Source: Flavipsychrobacter sp. (GTDB lineage: Bacteria > Bacteroidota > Bacteroidia > Chitinophagales > Chitinophagaceae). Taken from it: a stretch of 64,000 nucleotides of DNA. A program made the position numbers and the translations under genes. Shown here in pieces: positions 1-8,752 of the stretch. The stretch covers positions 94,365 through 158,364 of the forward strand of contig JAEUVY010000031.1 of assembly GCA_016786565.1 (NCBI GenBank). The letters run 5' to 3'. Below the pieces are notes generated by a model. That model searched no databases, was not told where the DNA came from, and worked only from the letters and a program-made list of their open reading frames with translations. Position 1 is the stretch's first letter. Each line of letters begins with the position of its first letter.

Positions 1-1662
1 CTGTATCTGCCCCGCATCCACTTTGGGAAATATCTCCGTACCTAATCGTGTGTAAAAAAGGGCTGCTAAAACAAGAATACAGGCGAAATAAACAAACGTA
101 ATCGCTTTCCTATCGTATATCCTGCCTGACAGGACAGAGAACCTCTGTTTTACATTTTCAAACCAGTGTGTTTTATGCTCTTTGTTCTCTTTAAACAACC
201 AATTGCACAATACGGGTACAAATGTCTGCGACAAAAGAAACGATGAGATCATAGCAAACCCCACCGCTAAAGATAAAGGCAGGAACATAGCGCGAGGCAC
301 GCCAGTCATAAACAATGAAGGCACAAATACGGCAAGAATACTGATTAATATGAGCAGCTTTGGGAATGCGATCTCCTTACTGGCATCCGATATTGCCCTT
401 GCTTTGGATTTGCCCTGTTCCAAATGATGGTGGATATTCTCTACCGTTACGGTCGCCTCGTCAACCAATATGCCGACCGCCAGAGCCAAGCCCCCCAACG
501 TCATGATATTTATGGTCTGTCCAAACAGGTATAGAAAAACCATTGCGCTCAATAAAGCGACAGGAATTGTAAGCACTACAATTATTGCAGCCCTCCGGTC
601 GGCTAAGAATAGCAGCACTATCAATCCTGTAAGCAATGCCCCTAACCCTCCTTCAAATAGCAGGCTTCGCAATGAGTTAATTACATAACCCGATTGGTCA
701 AACTCATAAGAAACTTTTATGTCATCAGGAATAGCTGCCTGCATATCCGGCAACGCCTTTTTAATACTCTGCACCACATTCCAGGTGGAAGCATCGGCAC
801 GCTTTGTAACCGGGATATAAATAGAACGCTTACCATTTATCAGGGCATAGCCCACCATCACATCTGCTCCGTTCTGCACACTGGCAACATCCCTTACATA
901 GATAGATGTTCCGCTGCCCAATTTAAGCGGGACATTTTCCAGTTCTTTAAAATTATCTACAACACTATTAGAGGGAGTGATTAGTTCTTTATCCCCAACG
1001 CCAATATTGCCGGATGGTGAAATGACGTTATTCTTTGCGATAGCAACAACCAGTTCATCGGGAGTAAGACCATAGCTTCTCATTCTTTCAGGATCGGCTT
1101 TAATGAGAATGGTTCGCTGGTTACCGCCAAATGGCGGTGGCGCAGACACACCGGGCAAGGCGGCAAACATAGGACGCACTTTAAACAGGGCAAGGTCTTG
1201 TATCTCGCTCAGTGATTTGCTCTCGCTTGTGAACACCAATTGCCCAACGGGTACGGAGCCAGCATCATACCGCATAACGAATGGTGGAAGCGTACCCGCA
1301 GGCATAAACGACCGGGCACGGTTCACATAGGATATGGTTTCAGCCATAGCATTTGCCATATCCGTTCCTTCGTGAAATTCGAGTTTTATTACGGTAACAC
1401 CTTGTACGGACTTACTCTCTACATTTTTTATGCCAGTGATGTACAGAAAGTGGTATTCGTAATAGGAGGCTAAATATCCTTCCATTTGTTGCGGGGACAG
1501 CCCACCGTATGTTTGGGCAACGTATATGGTAGGTGTACCCAGCTTAGGAAAAATATCTATGGATGATTTGCGGACAGCAAGAATGGAAAAGAATACCATG
1601 CCCAATAAAATCACCATTACCGTTACCGGCTTCCGAAGTGCAGATGTGATTAATTGTAGCAT
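1..1662 (-). CDS. RND efflux transporter permease (N-terminal half, runs off the window)
   Basis: The reverse strand is open for 554 codons from ATG at 1662 to the window edge. The translation starts MLQLITSALRKPVTVMV, an N-terminal membrane helix followed by a periplasmic porter region. A multi-helix block follows, with LAVGILVDEATVTVENIHHH, the TM4 signature of RND pumps whose acidic residues carry protons. RND permeases are usually about 1000-1060 residues, so roughly half is present. The start overlaps the stop of the upstream TolC gene by one base (TAATG), so the two are probably translated together as inner-membrane pump and outer-membrane channel. The substrate cannot be read from this half. 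The motif differs from the CusA-like pump at 8899, so this is a separate system. Confidence 0.9.
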   Translation of the reverse strand, partial: MLQLITSALRKPVTVMVILLGMVFFSILAVRKSSIDIFPKLGTPTIYVAQTYGGLSPQQMEGYLASYYEYHFLYITGIKNVESKSVQGVTVIKLEFHEGTDMANAMAETISYVNRARSFMPAGTLPPFVMRYDAGSVPVGQLVFTSESKSLSEIQDLALFKVRPMFAALPGVSAPPPFGGNQRTILIKADPERMRSYGLTPDELVVAIAKNNVISPSGNIGVGDKELITPSNSVVDNFKELENVPLKLGSGTSIYVRDVASVQNGADVMVGYALINGKRSIYIPVTKRADASTWNVVQSIKKALPDMQAAIPDDIKVSYEFDQSGYVINSLRSLLFEGGLGALLTGLIVLLFLADRRAAIIVVLTIPVALLSAMVFLYLFGQTINIMTLGGLALAVGILVDEATVTVENIHHHLEQGKSKARAISDASKEIAFPKLLILISILAVFVPSLFMTGVPRAMFLPLSLAVGFAMISSFLLSQTFVPVLCNWLFKENKEHKTHWFENVKQRFSVLSGRIYDRKAITFVYFACILVLAALFYTRLGTEIFPKVDAGQIQ

Positions 1663-3023
1663 TATTGTGTTAGTTCGTTTAAGAAAATGTTTAAATCGCC
1701 TGTTACTGCCGTCTTGTACAGCAATGCTTTCCACACATCCATGTATGATTTCTTCAGATCAATTTCAGCTTTTATCAGGTTATACTGCGCTTGCATGAGA
1801 TCAGCAAAGTTCATAAGACCTGTATTATACCTTACCTCCAGTGCTTTGAACGCATACCGGGCAGCCATTAGCTGCGTTGGTGTTTCTTTTGCTATGCTTA
1901 ATGCACTTTGCAGTGTTGCATCTGCTGTTTCCTGCTGTTTTGATAGTTGCAGCTTTACCTGCTGCGCCCTTTCAATGTCCGATTTAACGATCAGGTTTTG
2001 CTGCGCCTGTTGAATTCGTGTTTCGCTGAATTTAAGGAGAGGGAAAGCTACCTGCAAGCCTACACCATAGTTGTACCTGCTGAAACTCAATCCATCTGTT
2101 GAATTGATAGAACCGTCCTGATGTATCCCGGAGCCTCTGGCAAAGGTTGTTCCCCATAGGGTAAGTTTGGGATACCATGTTTTTTTCAGAACATCTTCCT
2201 TTGCATAGCCATAGTCAATTCGCGCCTGCGAGAGTGATATTAATGAGTGTACTACGGGTGTAGTTTTATACTTTTCTGATGGCAGCCTTGCAATGAAAAA
2301 AGTATCAGTGGCGATAAATGCGGTATCACTAACTAATAGTTCCGACAGGGTAATTTTTTGAGATAAAAGGTTTTTCCGGGCATTTAATAAGTCAATGGTT
2401 GCTTTAGCGTATTCCGAAAGGAATAGAGCTGTATCTACTCCCGGCCTCAGCCCTGAAATGGTAAGAACACGGGATTGTCTAAGGTTAGAACCAACCCTGC
2501 TCATATTTTCATGATACACTGATAAGACAGCATCCGCAAATACTAAATCAAGGTATGCGTTTATAACAGCTATTTTCTGCTTAAAAACTTCATTCTGATA
2601 TTCTGCCACCTTAATATTTGCCCCTGTTCTTGATGAGCTTACCTGTGCATTTCGCTGTCCGAATGTATAAGGCTGCCATGCTAACGATAAACTTCCAGCA
2701 GACCCGTAAACTGGCTGATATGAATTTGTTGCAGATGCGGGACCAGTAATAGGGAATACAGAACCGGGGTAGGTCATTCCGGTGATATTGTTGTAAGTGG
2801 CAAGATCAGCCTGATAAATGGCATCAACATTTGGTAAAAGGGTATTCTTGCTTATTGCAATGTCTTTTTTTGCCGCATCAGCTTCTAACGATTTTGATTT
2901 AAGTGCCGGATAGTTGCTTTCTGATTGCTGTAATGCATTCAGCAAGGACACAGAGACGTTACTTTGGCTATATAAGCTAACAGGAAGGAGAATGAGTAAA
3001 GACAATAAAGCGGCAACTCTCAT
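1662..3023 (-). CDS. TolC-family outer membrane efflux protein
   Basis: A 453-residue protein with a clear signal peptide (MRVAALLSLLILLPVSLYS) followed by the two long alpha-helical repeats typical of TolC/OprM channels. Examples are the NALQQSESNYPALKS start of repeat one and the RYNTGLMNFADLMQAQYNLIKAE segment near residue 400. It should trimerise in the outer membrane and complete the RND pump encoded immediately downstream, whose ATG overlaps this stop. The periplasmic adaptor is not in the window and may lie further left. Its length matches the family. The gene belongs to the AT-rich metal-resistance island. Confidence 0.9.
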   Translation of the reverse strand: MRVAALLSLLILLPVSLYSQSNVSVSLLNALQQSESNYPALKSKSLEADAAKKDIAISKNTLLPNVDAIYQADLATYNNITGMTYPGSVFPITGPASATNSYQPVYGSAGSLSLAWQPYTFGQRNAQVSSSRTGANIKVAEYQNEVFKQKIAVINAYLDLVFADAVLSVYHENMSRVGSNLRQSRVLTISGLRPGVDTALFLSEYAKATIDLLNARKNLLSQKITLSELLVSDTAFIATDTFFIARLPSEKYKTTPVVHSLISLSQARIDYGYAKEDVLKKTWYPKLTLWGTTFARGSGIHQDGSINSTDGLSFSRYNYGVGLQVAFPLLKFSETRIQQAQQNLIVKSDIERAQQVKLQLSKQQETADATLQSALSIAKETPTQLMAARYAFKALEVRYNTGLMNFADLMQAQYNLIKAEIDLKKSYMDVWKALLYKTAVTGDLNIFLNELTQ

Positions 3024-3088
3024 AAGCGAAAAGTAGTCAATTTGCCTCGCAAAGTTGATGCACTATCCATTCTTAGAATAGAACCGAA

Positions 3089-3946
3089 TTAACTTTTGGT
3101 ATTTAATTTACTTTTCAGCAGATTCTTCCTGAAAATGGACGGACTTTTCCCGGTGTGGGTTTTGAAGATGCGGGAAAAATGACTTTGATCTGAGAACCCT
3201 GTGAGGTACGCAATTTCAGTCAGCGCATATTCGGTCGAGTGCATAAGTTGTATCGCTCGTTCGATACGCATTTTTCGGATATGCTCCCCAAACGATAGAT
3301 CATCGAAATACTTTGAGAATTCCCTTGATAAATAGGATGGGTGTACATCTAAATTTTTAGATATATCCTTCAGGCTTAGGGTAAGGTTTGCGTCTAACTG
3401 ATCTTGGATGATCTCTTTTATCTGTTTGACCCATGCGGGCTTGCCCTTTGTACCCTTTTCCTTTAAAAACTGCTGGTAAATGTCCATTAGCAGGTTCTCA
3501 AAAGGACTTTGGGTATGCCTCTGATGTTGCAGGTGCTTTGCCCAGCTATACAGGGCATCATATATCACCATGCCTGCCTCAAGCAGTTGATGGTCGTCCT
3601 TAATATTATGGGCAAGCCCGGCAGAAATAGCCCAAAGTCCGCTCGACTGGCTGGCAATATCAAGCCTGTCGGTATCGGCACCCCTGACGATCACAGCAAT
3701 TGTTAGTATTGCCGGGTCAGTAATATTATATTTTTCTACAAAATAGTCGAATGTGCAGCGGTCTTCATAGTGGGTGAACTCAACATCAGGAATATCGAAG
3801 GGAGTAGCATTCAGTTCCGCAGCCTTAGTTTTCACTTCATGGAAAGGCACATAAATGATTTCAGCCTCTTTATCAATAAATCGCCTGATAAGCCAGGGGC
3901 AGGCTATTCTGTCAATTTTGGGATGCTCACGGGTTATCCACTTCAT
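3089..3946 (-). CDS. ChrB-type chromate-resistance domain fused to an AraC-type DNA-binding domain
   Basis: A 285-residue two-domain protein. Residues 1 to about 140 match the chromate resistance ChrB domain: it begins MKWITREHPKIDRIACPWLI, with conserved Arg-Phe-Ile-Asp after it, and later EDRCTFDY and RGADTDR. Residues about 180-280 are an AraC/XylS helix-turn-helix pair (LSLKDISKNLDVHPSYLSREF, then LTEIAYLTGFSDQSHFSRIFK and the family ending TGKSPSIFR). Classical ChrB has a different N-terminal region and no AraC domain. The domain order suggests a sensor on the N-side and a DNA binder on the C-side. It sits 65 bp upstream of the TolC/RND pair on the same strand, so it may regulate that operon or the MFS gene. 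The metal or oxyanion sensed is inference only. Confidence 0.85.
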   Translation of the reverse strand: MKWITREHPKIDRIACPWLIRRFIDKEAEIIYVPFHEVKTKAAELNATPFDIPDVEFTHYEDRCTFDYFVEKYNITDPAILTIAVIVRGADTDRLDIASQSSGLWAISAGLAHNIKDDHQLLEAGMVIYDALYSWAKHLQHQRHTQSPFENLLMDIYQQFLKEKGTKGKPAWVKQIKEIIQDQLDANLTLSLKDISKNLDVHPSYLSREFSKYFDDLSFGEHIRKMRIERAIQLMHSTEYALTEIAYLTGFSDQSHFSRIFKTHTGKSPSIFRKNLLKSKLNTKS

Positions 3947-4017
3947 TTCCGGTTTGAAATCTTGTTATACACTTCAAAAGTAGATTAAAGTTGGTATGCC
4001 TGCGCATTAGGGTTCAC

Positions 4018-4571
4018 TTAGAATTTATCGGCTGCATTATGGCTACTTCATAGATTTCTCATAGATTTGGTATGATGGCATATTGGAAACGATATGGCAG
4101 ATCATTGCTAACCGCTGAGAAATATGGCAAAAACACAGGAAAACACAGAAAATAACGCTGAAAATCCGGTTGAAAAACTCGAAAGAGAGAACTTTCAGCT
4201 TAGAGAATTGTATAAGGAAGCCCTTTTAGAGATAAAAAATCTCACGGAACGGCTAAATCAATTCGAAAAACCGGATGATGGTTATAATAAACACTGGAGC
4301 GTGGTTACAAAAATCGTGTTTTTGATAACGAAAGCTGATAAACCCTTACGCTCTGTAGAAATAATTCCATTGCTTCAGGCAAGAGAACCTTCCATTGTAA
4401 ATAAACAGGCCAGCTTGGAGAAATATGTTTCCGCATTTTTAAATACTGCGGTAAAACATGAGCGGTTGATCCCTTATAAATTGAAAGGAGTGAGGGGAAA
4501 TTTTTATTGCTTGCCGGAATGGGTGGATGAGGAAGGGGAGCTAATCCCGGAAATGCGGCGCAAAATCTATT
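4018..4571 (+). repeat. Intact copy of a duplicated segment (copy 1)
   Basis: From TTAGAATTTATCGGCTGCA at 4018 to the end of the gene at 4124-4573, this segment is repeated in degraded form at 7631-7924. Conservation includes about 100 bp of upstream DNA, with the near-identical stretch TCATAGATTTCTCATAGATT and a TAGATTTG box that fits the Bacteroidota -7 element. The pair therefore duplicates a promoter plus a gene. The two copies are direct repeats flanking the MFS and ChaN-like genes. Confidence 0.85.
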
Positions 4572-4573
4572 AG
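4124..4573 (+). CDS. Uncharacterised coiled-coil plus winged-helix-like protein
   Basis: A 149-residue protein I cannot assign to a named family. Residues 15-50 (VEKLERENFQLRELYKEALL onwards to NLTERLNQF) look like a coiled coil with heptad spacing. Residues about 55-125 resemble a HARE/winged-helix-like fold: an amphipathic block with KIVFLITKADKPLRSVEI, then a SLEKYVSAFLNTAVKHERL helix, then a GVRGNFYCLPEW beta hairpin. The C-terminus is acidic then basic. There is no signal peptide, so it is cytoplasmic. It could be a DNA-binding accessory protein. A truncated, frameshifted second copy lies at 7737-7924, which shows the gene has moved or duplicated within the island. Confidence 0.65.
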   Translation: MAKTQENTENNAENPVEKLERENFQLRELYKEALLEIKNLTERLNQFEKPDDGYNKHWSVVTKIVFLITKADKPLRSVEIIPLLQAREPSIVNKQASLEKYVSAFLNTAVKHERLIPYKLKGVRGNFYCLPEWVDEEGELIPEMRRKIY

Positions 4574-4798
4574 CGGAAAATAAAGTCTCAATTTTGCAAC
4601 CAAAGGTCGAGTACTGGTACGTTTAATCAGTTAGCTGTAAATGTCTATATTAATTTAATTCCCACACAAGACTGAATCTTTCTAATCTTTGAAGGGGTGA
4701 TTAAAATGCTTTTTGAGAGTTTTAAAAACAATTAATGTCACGTTCGGTTTGTTGAATGTAATTGATGCATATCTTTTATCGATTTAACCAGATGAGCT
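4574..4798. other. Intergenic region before the MFS gene
   Basis: About 225 bp of AT-rich DNA. I see no terminator hairpin with a T tract and no exact TAnnTTTG box. The closest is TAATCTTTG near 4695, with one base too many in the spacer. Confidence 0.4.
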
Positions 4799-6112
4799 AT
4801 GAAACAAGTGAAATTGGGATTGAAAGAAAATTGGAGGCAATTCACCCTGCTTGTTATCATTAACGCCTTTGTTGGTGGTATGATAGGACTGGAAAGGAGC
4901 ATTTTGCCGCGAATAGCGGCGGTTGAATTTCATATTGCTGCAAAAACGGCTATTCTTTCTTTCATCATTGTATTTGGGATTGCAAAGGCATTCACTAATT
5001 ACTTTACCGGAGCCTGGGCGAATAAAGTTGGCAGAAAAAATTTGTTGACTATTGGCTGGTTAGTCGGCATACCCGTTCCTTTCGTTTTGATTTATGCCGA
5101 TAGCTGGAATTGGATTGTCGCTGCCAATGTATTATTGGGCATTAATCAGGGCTTAACATGGAGCAGTACCGTAATGATGAAGATTGACTTGGTAGGAGAA
5201 CGACAAAGGGGTTTTGCAATGGGCTTGAATGAGTTTGCAGGCTATTTGGCAGTTGCGGCAGTTGCTTTTCTTACCGGATGGATTGCATCACACTATGGAC
5301 TGCGCCCATATCCTTTTTATATCGGCATTGCATTGGCATTCTTAGGCTTCTTCTGTAGCTGGCTCTTTGTAAAAGACACCAAGCATCACGTTGAGCAGGA
5401 AATTACGACCAGCAAAGTCGTCAAATTAAAAAGTGTTTTTTGGGAAACAACATGGAGGAATAAAAACCTCGGATCAGTAACGCAAGCAGGGTTGGTCAAT
5501 AACCTGAACGACGGAATGACTTGGGGGATTCTGCCTATACTGCTTGCTTCAAAGGGTTTTAGTATAGCTGAAATAGGAATAGTAACAGCCATTTATCCTG
5601 CCGTATGGGGCATTGGGCAACTTTTTACCGGGCGCATGGCCGATTACTTTTGTAAAAAAGACTTGCTTTTTCTTGGAATGCTATTACAGGGAATTGCATT
5701 GATAGCTCTACTATTTGCGCAAACAATAACCCATTTCGTTTTTATTTCGACTATCCTTGGTATTGGAACAGCAATGGTTTACCCTACTTTTCTTGCTACA
5801 GTAGCAGAAAATACAAATCCTGCAGACCGGGCAAACAGTTTAGGCATTTTCAGGTTCTGGCGTGATTTGGGATATGCTATAGGTGCTATTATTACAGGTA
5901 TCGTTGCCGATGCCTTTGGCTTAAATGCCTCCATATTACTAATCGGCCTGCTAACTGTTGGCTCCGCTATAGTTATTGTCTATAGAATGAAATGCATTGA
6001 TAACCATTCAGTGAAAATATGGCATTGGATAACGCAAAGGGAACACAAAGTCAAACCATCCTGTAAATCCAAAGCTAATTTCGCCAATCAACTGCCGTAT
6101 CAGCCTTGTTAA
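4799..6112 (+). CDS. Major facilitator superfamily transporter
   Basis: A 437-residue membrane protein with about 12 hydrophobic segments. The MFS signature follows TM2: GAWANKVGRKNLLTIG, matching GxxxDxxGRRxxL. A second, weaker copy is GRMADYFCKKDLLFLG in the C-terminal half. It should be an inner-membrane secondary carrier. It sits between the ChrB-AraC fusion gene and a convergent ChaN-like gene, and ends 6 bp from that gene's stop. By context it may export a metal or oxyanion, possibly chromate. That is inference from proximity to the ChrB domain, because no substrate-specific residue is recognised. Confidence 0.88.
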   Translation: MKQVKLGLKENWRQFTLLVIINAFVGGMIGLERSILPRIAAVEFHIAAKTAILSFIIVFGIAKAFTNYFTGAWANKVGRKNLLTIGWLVGIPVPFVLIYADSWNWIVAANVLLGINQGLTWSSTVMMKIDLVGERQRGFAMGLNEFAGYLAVAAVAFLTGWIASHYGLRPYPFYIGIALAFLGFFCSWLFVKDTKHHVEQEITTSKVVKLKSVFWETTWRNKNLGSVTQAGLVNNLNDGMTWGILPILLASKGFSIAEIGIVTAIYPAVWGIGQLFTGRMADYFCKKDLLFLGMLLQGIALIALLFAQTITHFVFISTILGIGTAMVYPTFLATVAENTNPADRANSLGIFRFWRDLGYAIGAIITGIVADAFGLNASILLIGLLTVGSAIVIVYRMKCIDNHSVKIWHWITQREHKVKPSCKSKANFANQLPYQPC

Positions 6113-6118
6113 ACGGAA

Positions 6119-7447
6119 TTACTCGGCGGGTGCTTTATAATCAATCCCAAAATGTTTTGCGTATTCTTCTAATGGTTCAAGCCCTACTTTTTGCCGCCGA
6201 ACATTAACATGCTTTTCATCGTCTATGGGATAAAACACAGGCGCACCTTGCTTATTAAAAACAACCTGACTGCCATAAATCTGATTTTTCCCTTCCCTCA
6301 TTAGAATTCTGTCTTCCAGCATTGCCAAATCGTATGGCTCAGATTCTCCTTCCTCAACCGATTGCCGTAATAGTGGAAGATATTTTTTCTGAGCAGGTAA
6401 TTCGGCGTGTTGAATTACGGCAAACATAACCACATTATAGCCACCTCCCAATAGAGATTTACCAATCCAACCATACTTAGCGATCATTGGTTCAATCTGT
6501 ACCAAATTGCAACTGTCAATATAACTCATGAAGGCGGCGGAATCACCTTTTCTTGTCTTTTGATCACGTTCGTAAATCGCTTTCAGTTCCTTTTTTAGGG
6601 CTATGCGGTCAAAATTGTCTTTTACCATTTCTGAAGGAGATAAGTTTTTTGTGTAGTACATGGCGGTGTACGGGTATGTTGTTTTGGGTGACATAAGGAG
6701 GAAGTACCGTTCAAAATCGAACGTGGTATCGAAGTCGTTTATCGGCCTCCCCAATTTTCGTAGCTCAATACCATGTCCAAAATTCGCATTACAAACCCCT
6801 TGCTGATAGTAGTTTCCTATAGTGCATAACCTGCCTGATAGGTTTAGTTCTTTGTCCTGTTTTAAATAAGATGCAGTTTTCCTTTCTTCGGGAGCTGCAA
6901 TTGTATGGGCATTACCACTGAGGGTAATTACTCGCCAGCTTGGATGTAATTGAGCTTGTTTCCTAATGTTCACATACATCAGACTATCCCGGTCTGATAT
7001 TTTAACGTTCTCATTTATGTCGAAAAAAAAGAGCTGCACTCTCGGATTATTTTTCAAATGAGAAATGGCACCTGCCCAGGCAAATGATTGCCTGCCGTCT
7101 AAGACAGAGAAATTCTTGAAAAACTCACTTTCGCATAGGCTGCTATCAGTGTGTGCAGCAAGAAATGCGGCCATTTTTGATTCTGGTATTTCTAAGCCGA
7201 CTGAAACACTATCTCCTTTATCTGCAAATAATTTTGCCAAACCAACAACAAATTGGGCAGGCTCTTTTGTGCCATGCATTTCACCCACCATAATGGCCTG
7301 AAACGGAGACAATAGATTGTATATTGAATCATTTAATTGGTAAGGGTCACCTACTCGAATAGCATTGGCTTTTAGGTAAGCGGCATTGTTCTGCGCTGAC
7401 ACAGAAGATGCTAAGGCCAATAATAAGAGTTGGATTAAATATTTCAT
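6119..7447 (-). CDS. ChaN/Tiki-superfamily secreted protein
   Basis: I take the start as the internal ATG at 7447 rather than 7480, because it gives a clean signal peptide (MKYLIQLLLLALASSVSAQ) and a 442-residue product. The mature part carries ChaN/TraB/Tiki-superfamily hallmarks: VGEMHGTKEPAQF near residue 60, a GLEIPESKM strand, and SGNAHTIAAPEE near residue 185 with its GNxH motif. Members bind haem or metal or act as metalloproteases, and the conserved Glu/His residues are candidate metal ligands. The C-terminal 200 residues are not recognised. It converges with the MFS gene. Its role in the metal island is unknown. Confidence 0.7.
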   Translation of the reverse strand: MKYLIQLLLLALASSVSAQNNAAYLKANAIRVGDPYQLNDSIYNLLSPFQAIMVGEMHGTKEPAQFVVGLAKLFADKGDSVSVGLEIPESKMAAFLAAHTDSSLCESEFFKNFSVLDGRQSFAWAGAISHLKNNPRVQLFFFDINENVKISDRDSLMYVNIRKQAQLHPSWRVITLSGNAHTIAAPEERKTASYLKQDKELNLSGRLCTIGNYYQQGVCNANFGHGIELRKLGRPINDFDTTFDFERYFLLMSPKTTYPYTAMYYTKNLSPSEMVKDNFDRIALKKELKAIYERDQKTRKGDSAAFMSYIDSCNLVQIEPMIAKYGWIGKSLLGGGYNVVMFAVIQHAELPAQKKYLPLLRQSVEEGESEPYDLAMLEDRILMREGKNQIYGSQVVFNKQGAPVFYPIDDEKHVNVRRQKVGLEPLEEYAKHFGIDYKAPAE

Positions 7448-7630
7448 GCAGCATTTAGGTTCAATCCTCGTTATCTGCACCTAAATGTACGCAACTTCTA
7501 ATTTGACAATGCTTACTTTGTACGTTGCAATTGGTTATGCCGGGATCGACAACGGTTTAATAAGGTTCATCAACCTAGCGACACCATACAAAGTGTATTC
7601 AAAACCCATTGCTTATCTCTTAGACCTCCC

Positions 7631-7924
7631 TTAGAATTTGTCGGCTGCAATATGGTTACCTCATAGATTTCTCATAGATTTGGTATGACGGTATATTGGA
7701 AACGATATGCTGTACCATTGATAAACATTGATGAACATGGCAAAAACACAGGGAAACACCGGGAATACCTCTGAAAAACCCATTGAAAAACTACAAAAAG
7801 AGAACTTTCCTCTTCGGGAATTGTATAAAGAAGCACTATTGGAGATAGAAAACCTCAACGAACGCCTCAATAAGTAGATGAAGAAGGTGAACTGATACCG
7901 GAAATGAGAGGTAAAATTTATTAA
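7631..7924 (+). repeat. Degraded copy of the duplicated segment (copy 2)
   Basis: This matches 4018-4571 across the upstream promoter region (TTAGAATTTGTCGGCTGCA at 7631) and the first 45 or so codons. It then jumps by an internal deletion of about 260 bp to the last 16 codons of the intact gene. Together with copy 1 it forms a direct repeat around the MFS/ChaN pair. Confidence 0.85.
7737..7924 (+). pseudogene. Remnant of the 4124-4573 gene, internally deleted and frameshifted
   Basis: Reading from ATG 7737 gives MAKTQGNTGN, then PIEKLQKENF, then YKEALLEIENLNERLNK, followed at once by TAG. This is the N-terminus of the intact copy. Directly after the stop, in another frame, comes DEEGELIPEMRGKIY and TAA, the C-terminus of the intact protein. 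The missing middle corresponds to about 4261-4523 of copy 1, a length not divisible by three, so the frame is broken. The remnant cannot make the winged-helix-like domain. A 46-residue coiled-coil peptide might still be made. Confidence 0.85.
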
Positions 7925-7968
7925 ATCGTCTCTGATTAAAACAATTGAATAGCTTTTAACTGGTTTAT

Positions 7969-8262
7969 TTATTTTGTAGTGGCATTAACATATAAATTTT
8001 GCAACTCCTTCGAATAATCGCCCTGATTTTCTATAATGTCAATTAAATGCCTTAAATCAACGGGCACAATAAGCAAATCCTCTTTGGAATTTCTCAAATC
8101 CTCCAAACCAAAAGTCTTTGCAAAGCCTTTTCCTGAAATAAAGAAGCCAAGTTTAGCCCTCCCTCGCCTATTTTCAAGTTTCTCACGAAAAGCTACATCT
8201 TCATTTTTACCAGCAGGTTTTTTACTCCAGTTTTTGCATGTAAGGTATAGTATTAAGTAAAG
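7969..8262 (-). pseudogene. C-terminal fragment of an Mrr-like restriction endonuclease domain
   Basis: On the minus strand, one frame stays open and ends at TAA 7971-7969. It reads LYLTCKNWSKKPAGKNE, then VAFREKLENRRGRAKLGFF, then ISGKGFAKTF. The pattern (E/T)CKNWSKP followed by a GxF(I/V)S strand is typical of the PD-(D/E)xK core of Mrr/restriction-endonuclease-like proteins. There is no start codon or N-terminal domain: the frame runs into the inverted repeat at 8257-8299. I call it a decayed fragment, about 95 residues of a once larger protein. Confidence 0.65.
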
Positions 8263-8299
8263 GGAACAGCTACCCCTGTATCGGGTGGCTGTTCTTTAC
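8257..8299. repeat. Long inverted repeat, possible bidirectional terminator
   Basis: GAACAGCTACCC (8264-8275) pairs with GGGTGGCTGTTC (8283-8294) with a single mismatch. The flanks GTAAAG and TTTAC extend the stem past a two-base bulge. The loop is about 7 bases. It lies exactly where the Mrr-like fragment loses its reading frame and about 50 bp before the promoter of the metal operon. Confidence 0.7.
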
Positions 8300-8348
8300 T
8301 TTAAGGAATACGCTTTTAGAAAATATACTACGATTAGTTATTACTTCA

Positions 8349-8356
8349 TACTTTTG
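8349..8356 (+). promoter_or_regulatory. TAnnTTTG (-7) promoter element of the metal operon
   Basis: TACTTTTG fits the Bacteroidota -7 consensus and lies 6 bases before the ATG at 8363, so the first mRNA would have almost no leader. No TTG is seen at the usual 19-21 base distance upstream. Confidence 0.6.
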
Positions 8357-8362
8357 TAACAG

Positions 8363-8689
8363 ATGCGCTTTTTTGCCTTTATGTTGGGGATTATTGTACT
8401 TGTTCTAAGCTGTATGCCATGTGCTGATGCGGCTGGGGAGTGCTTTGGTTCACCTCAAACAACAAGTGTCACTCAGTCGCATACTCATAACAACGGCATT
8501 GATCCATGCAATGACAACTGTTCTCCATTTTGTTCTTGCAGTTGTTGTTCAGGATTTACGATCTCTAATCACGAAGTATTTATACCGGAGCAATTTATCT
8601 GTTCTCTAAAAGCTGTTTATAATACTTACCTTTTTGCCGAAATTTTTGATATTTCTTTCCCCGTTTGGCAACCTCCACAGATAGCGTAG
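8363..8689 (+). CDS. Small Cys-rich secreted protein (DUF6660-like)
   Basis: A 108-residue protein beginning with a signal sequence (MRFFAFMLGIIVLVLSCMPC). The mature part has a histidine pair (SHTHNN) and a dense cysteine cluster, CNDNCSPFCSCSCCSGF, near residues 49-65. Proteins of this size and layout are commonly found just upstream of CusA-type pumps in Bacteroidota, and I believe this is the DUF6660 family. It is the first gene of a plus-strand operon leading to the RND pump, adaptor and P-type ATPase. A periplasmic metal-binding or metal-delivery role is likely but inferred from the Cys/His content and position. Confidence 0.7.
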   Translation: MRFFAFMLGIIVLVLSCMPCADAAGECFGSPQTTSVTQSHTHNNGIDPCNDNCSPFCSCSCCSGFTISNHEVFIPEQFICSLKAVYNTYLFAEIFDISFPVWQPPQIA

Positions 8690-8706
8690 TGATTGACTAA
8701 TTTTTT

Positions 8707-8730
8707 AGCTGTTGCAAAATTGCAACAGCT
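8707..8730. promoter_or_regulatory. Perfect hairpin between the first two genes of the metal operon
   Basis: AGCTGTTGCA and TGCAACAGCT form a 10-bp perfect stem around AAAT. It sits 17 bp after the Cys-rich gene stop. A T run precedes rather than follows the stem, so it is not a standard terminator. An mRNA processing or stability element between a highly expressed peptide and the pump genes is possible. Confidence 0.5.
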
Positions 8731-8752
8731 ACTCTTTGTTATCAATACCGTT

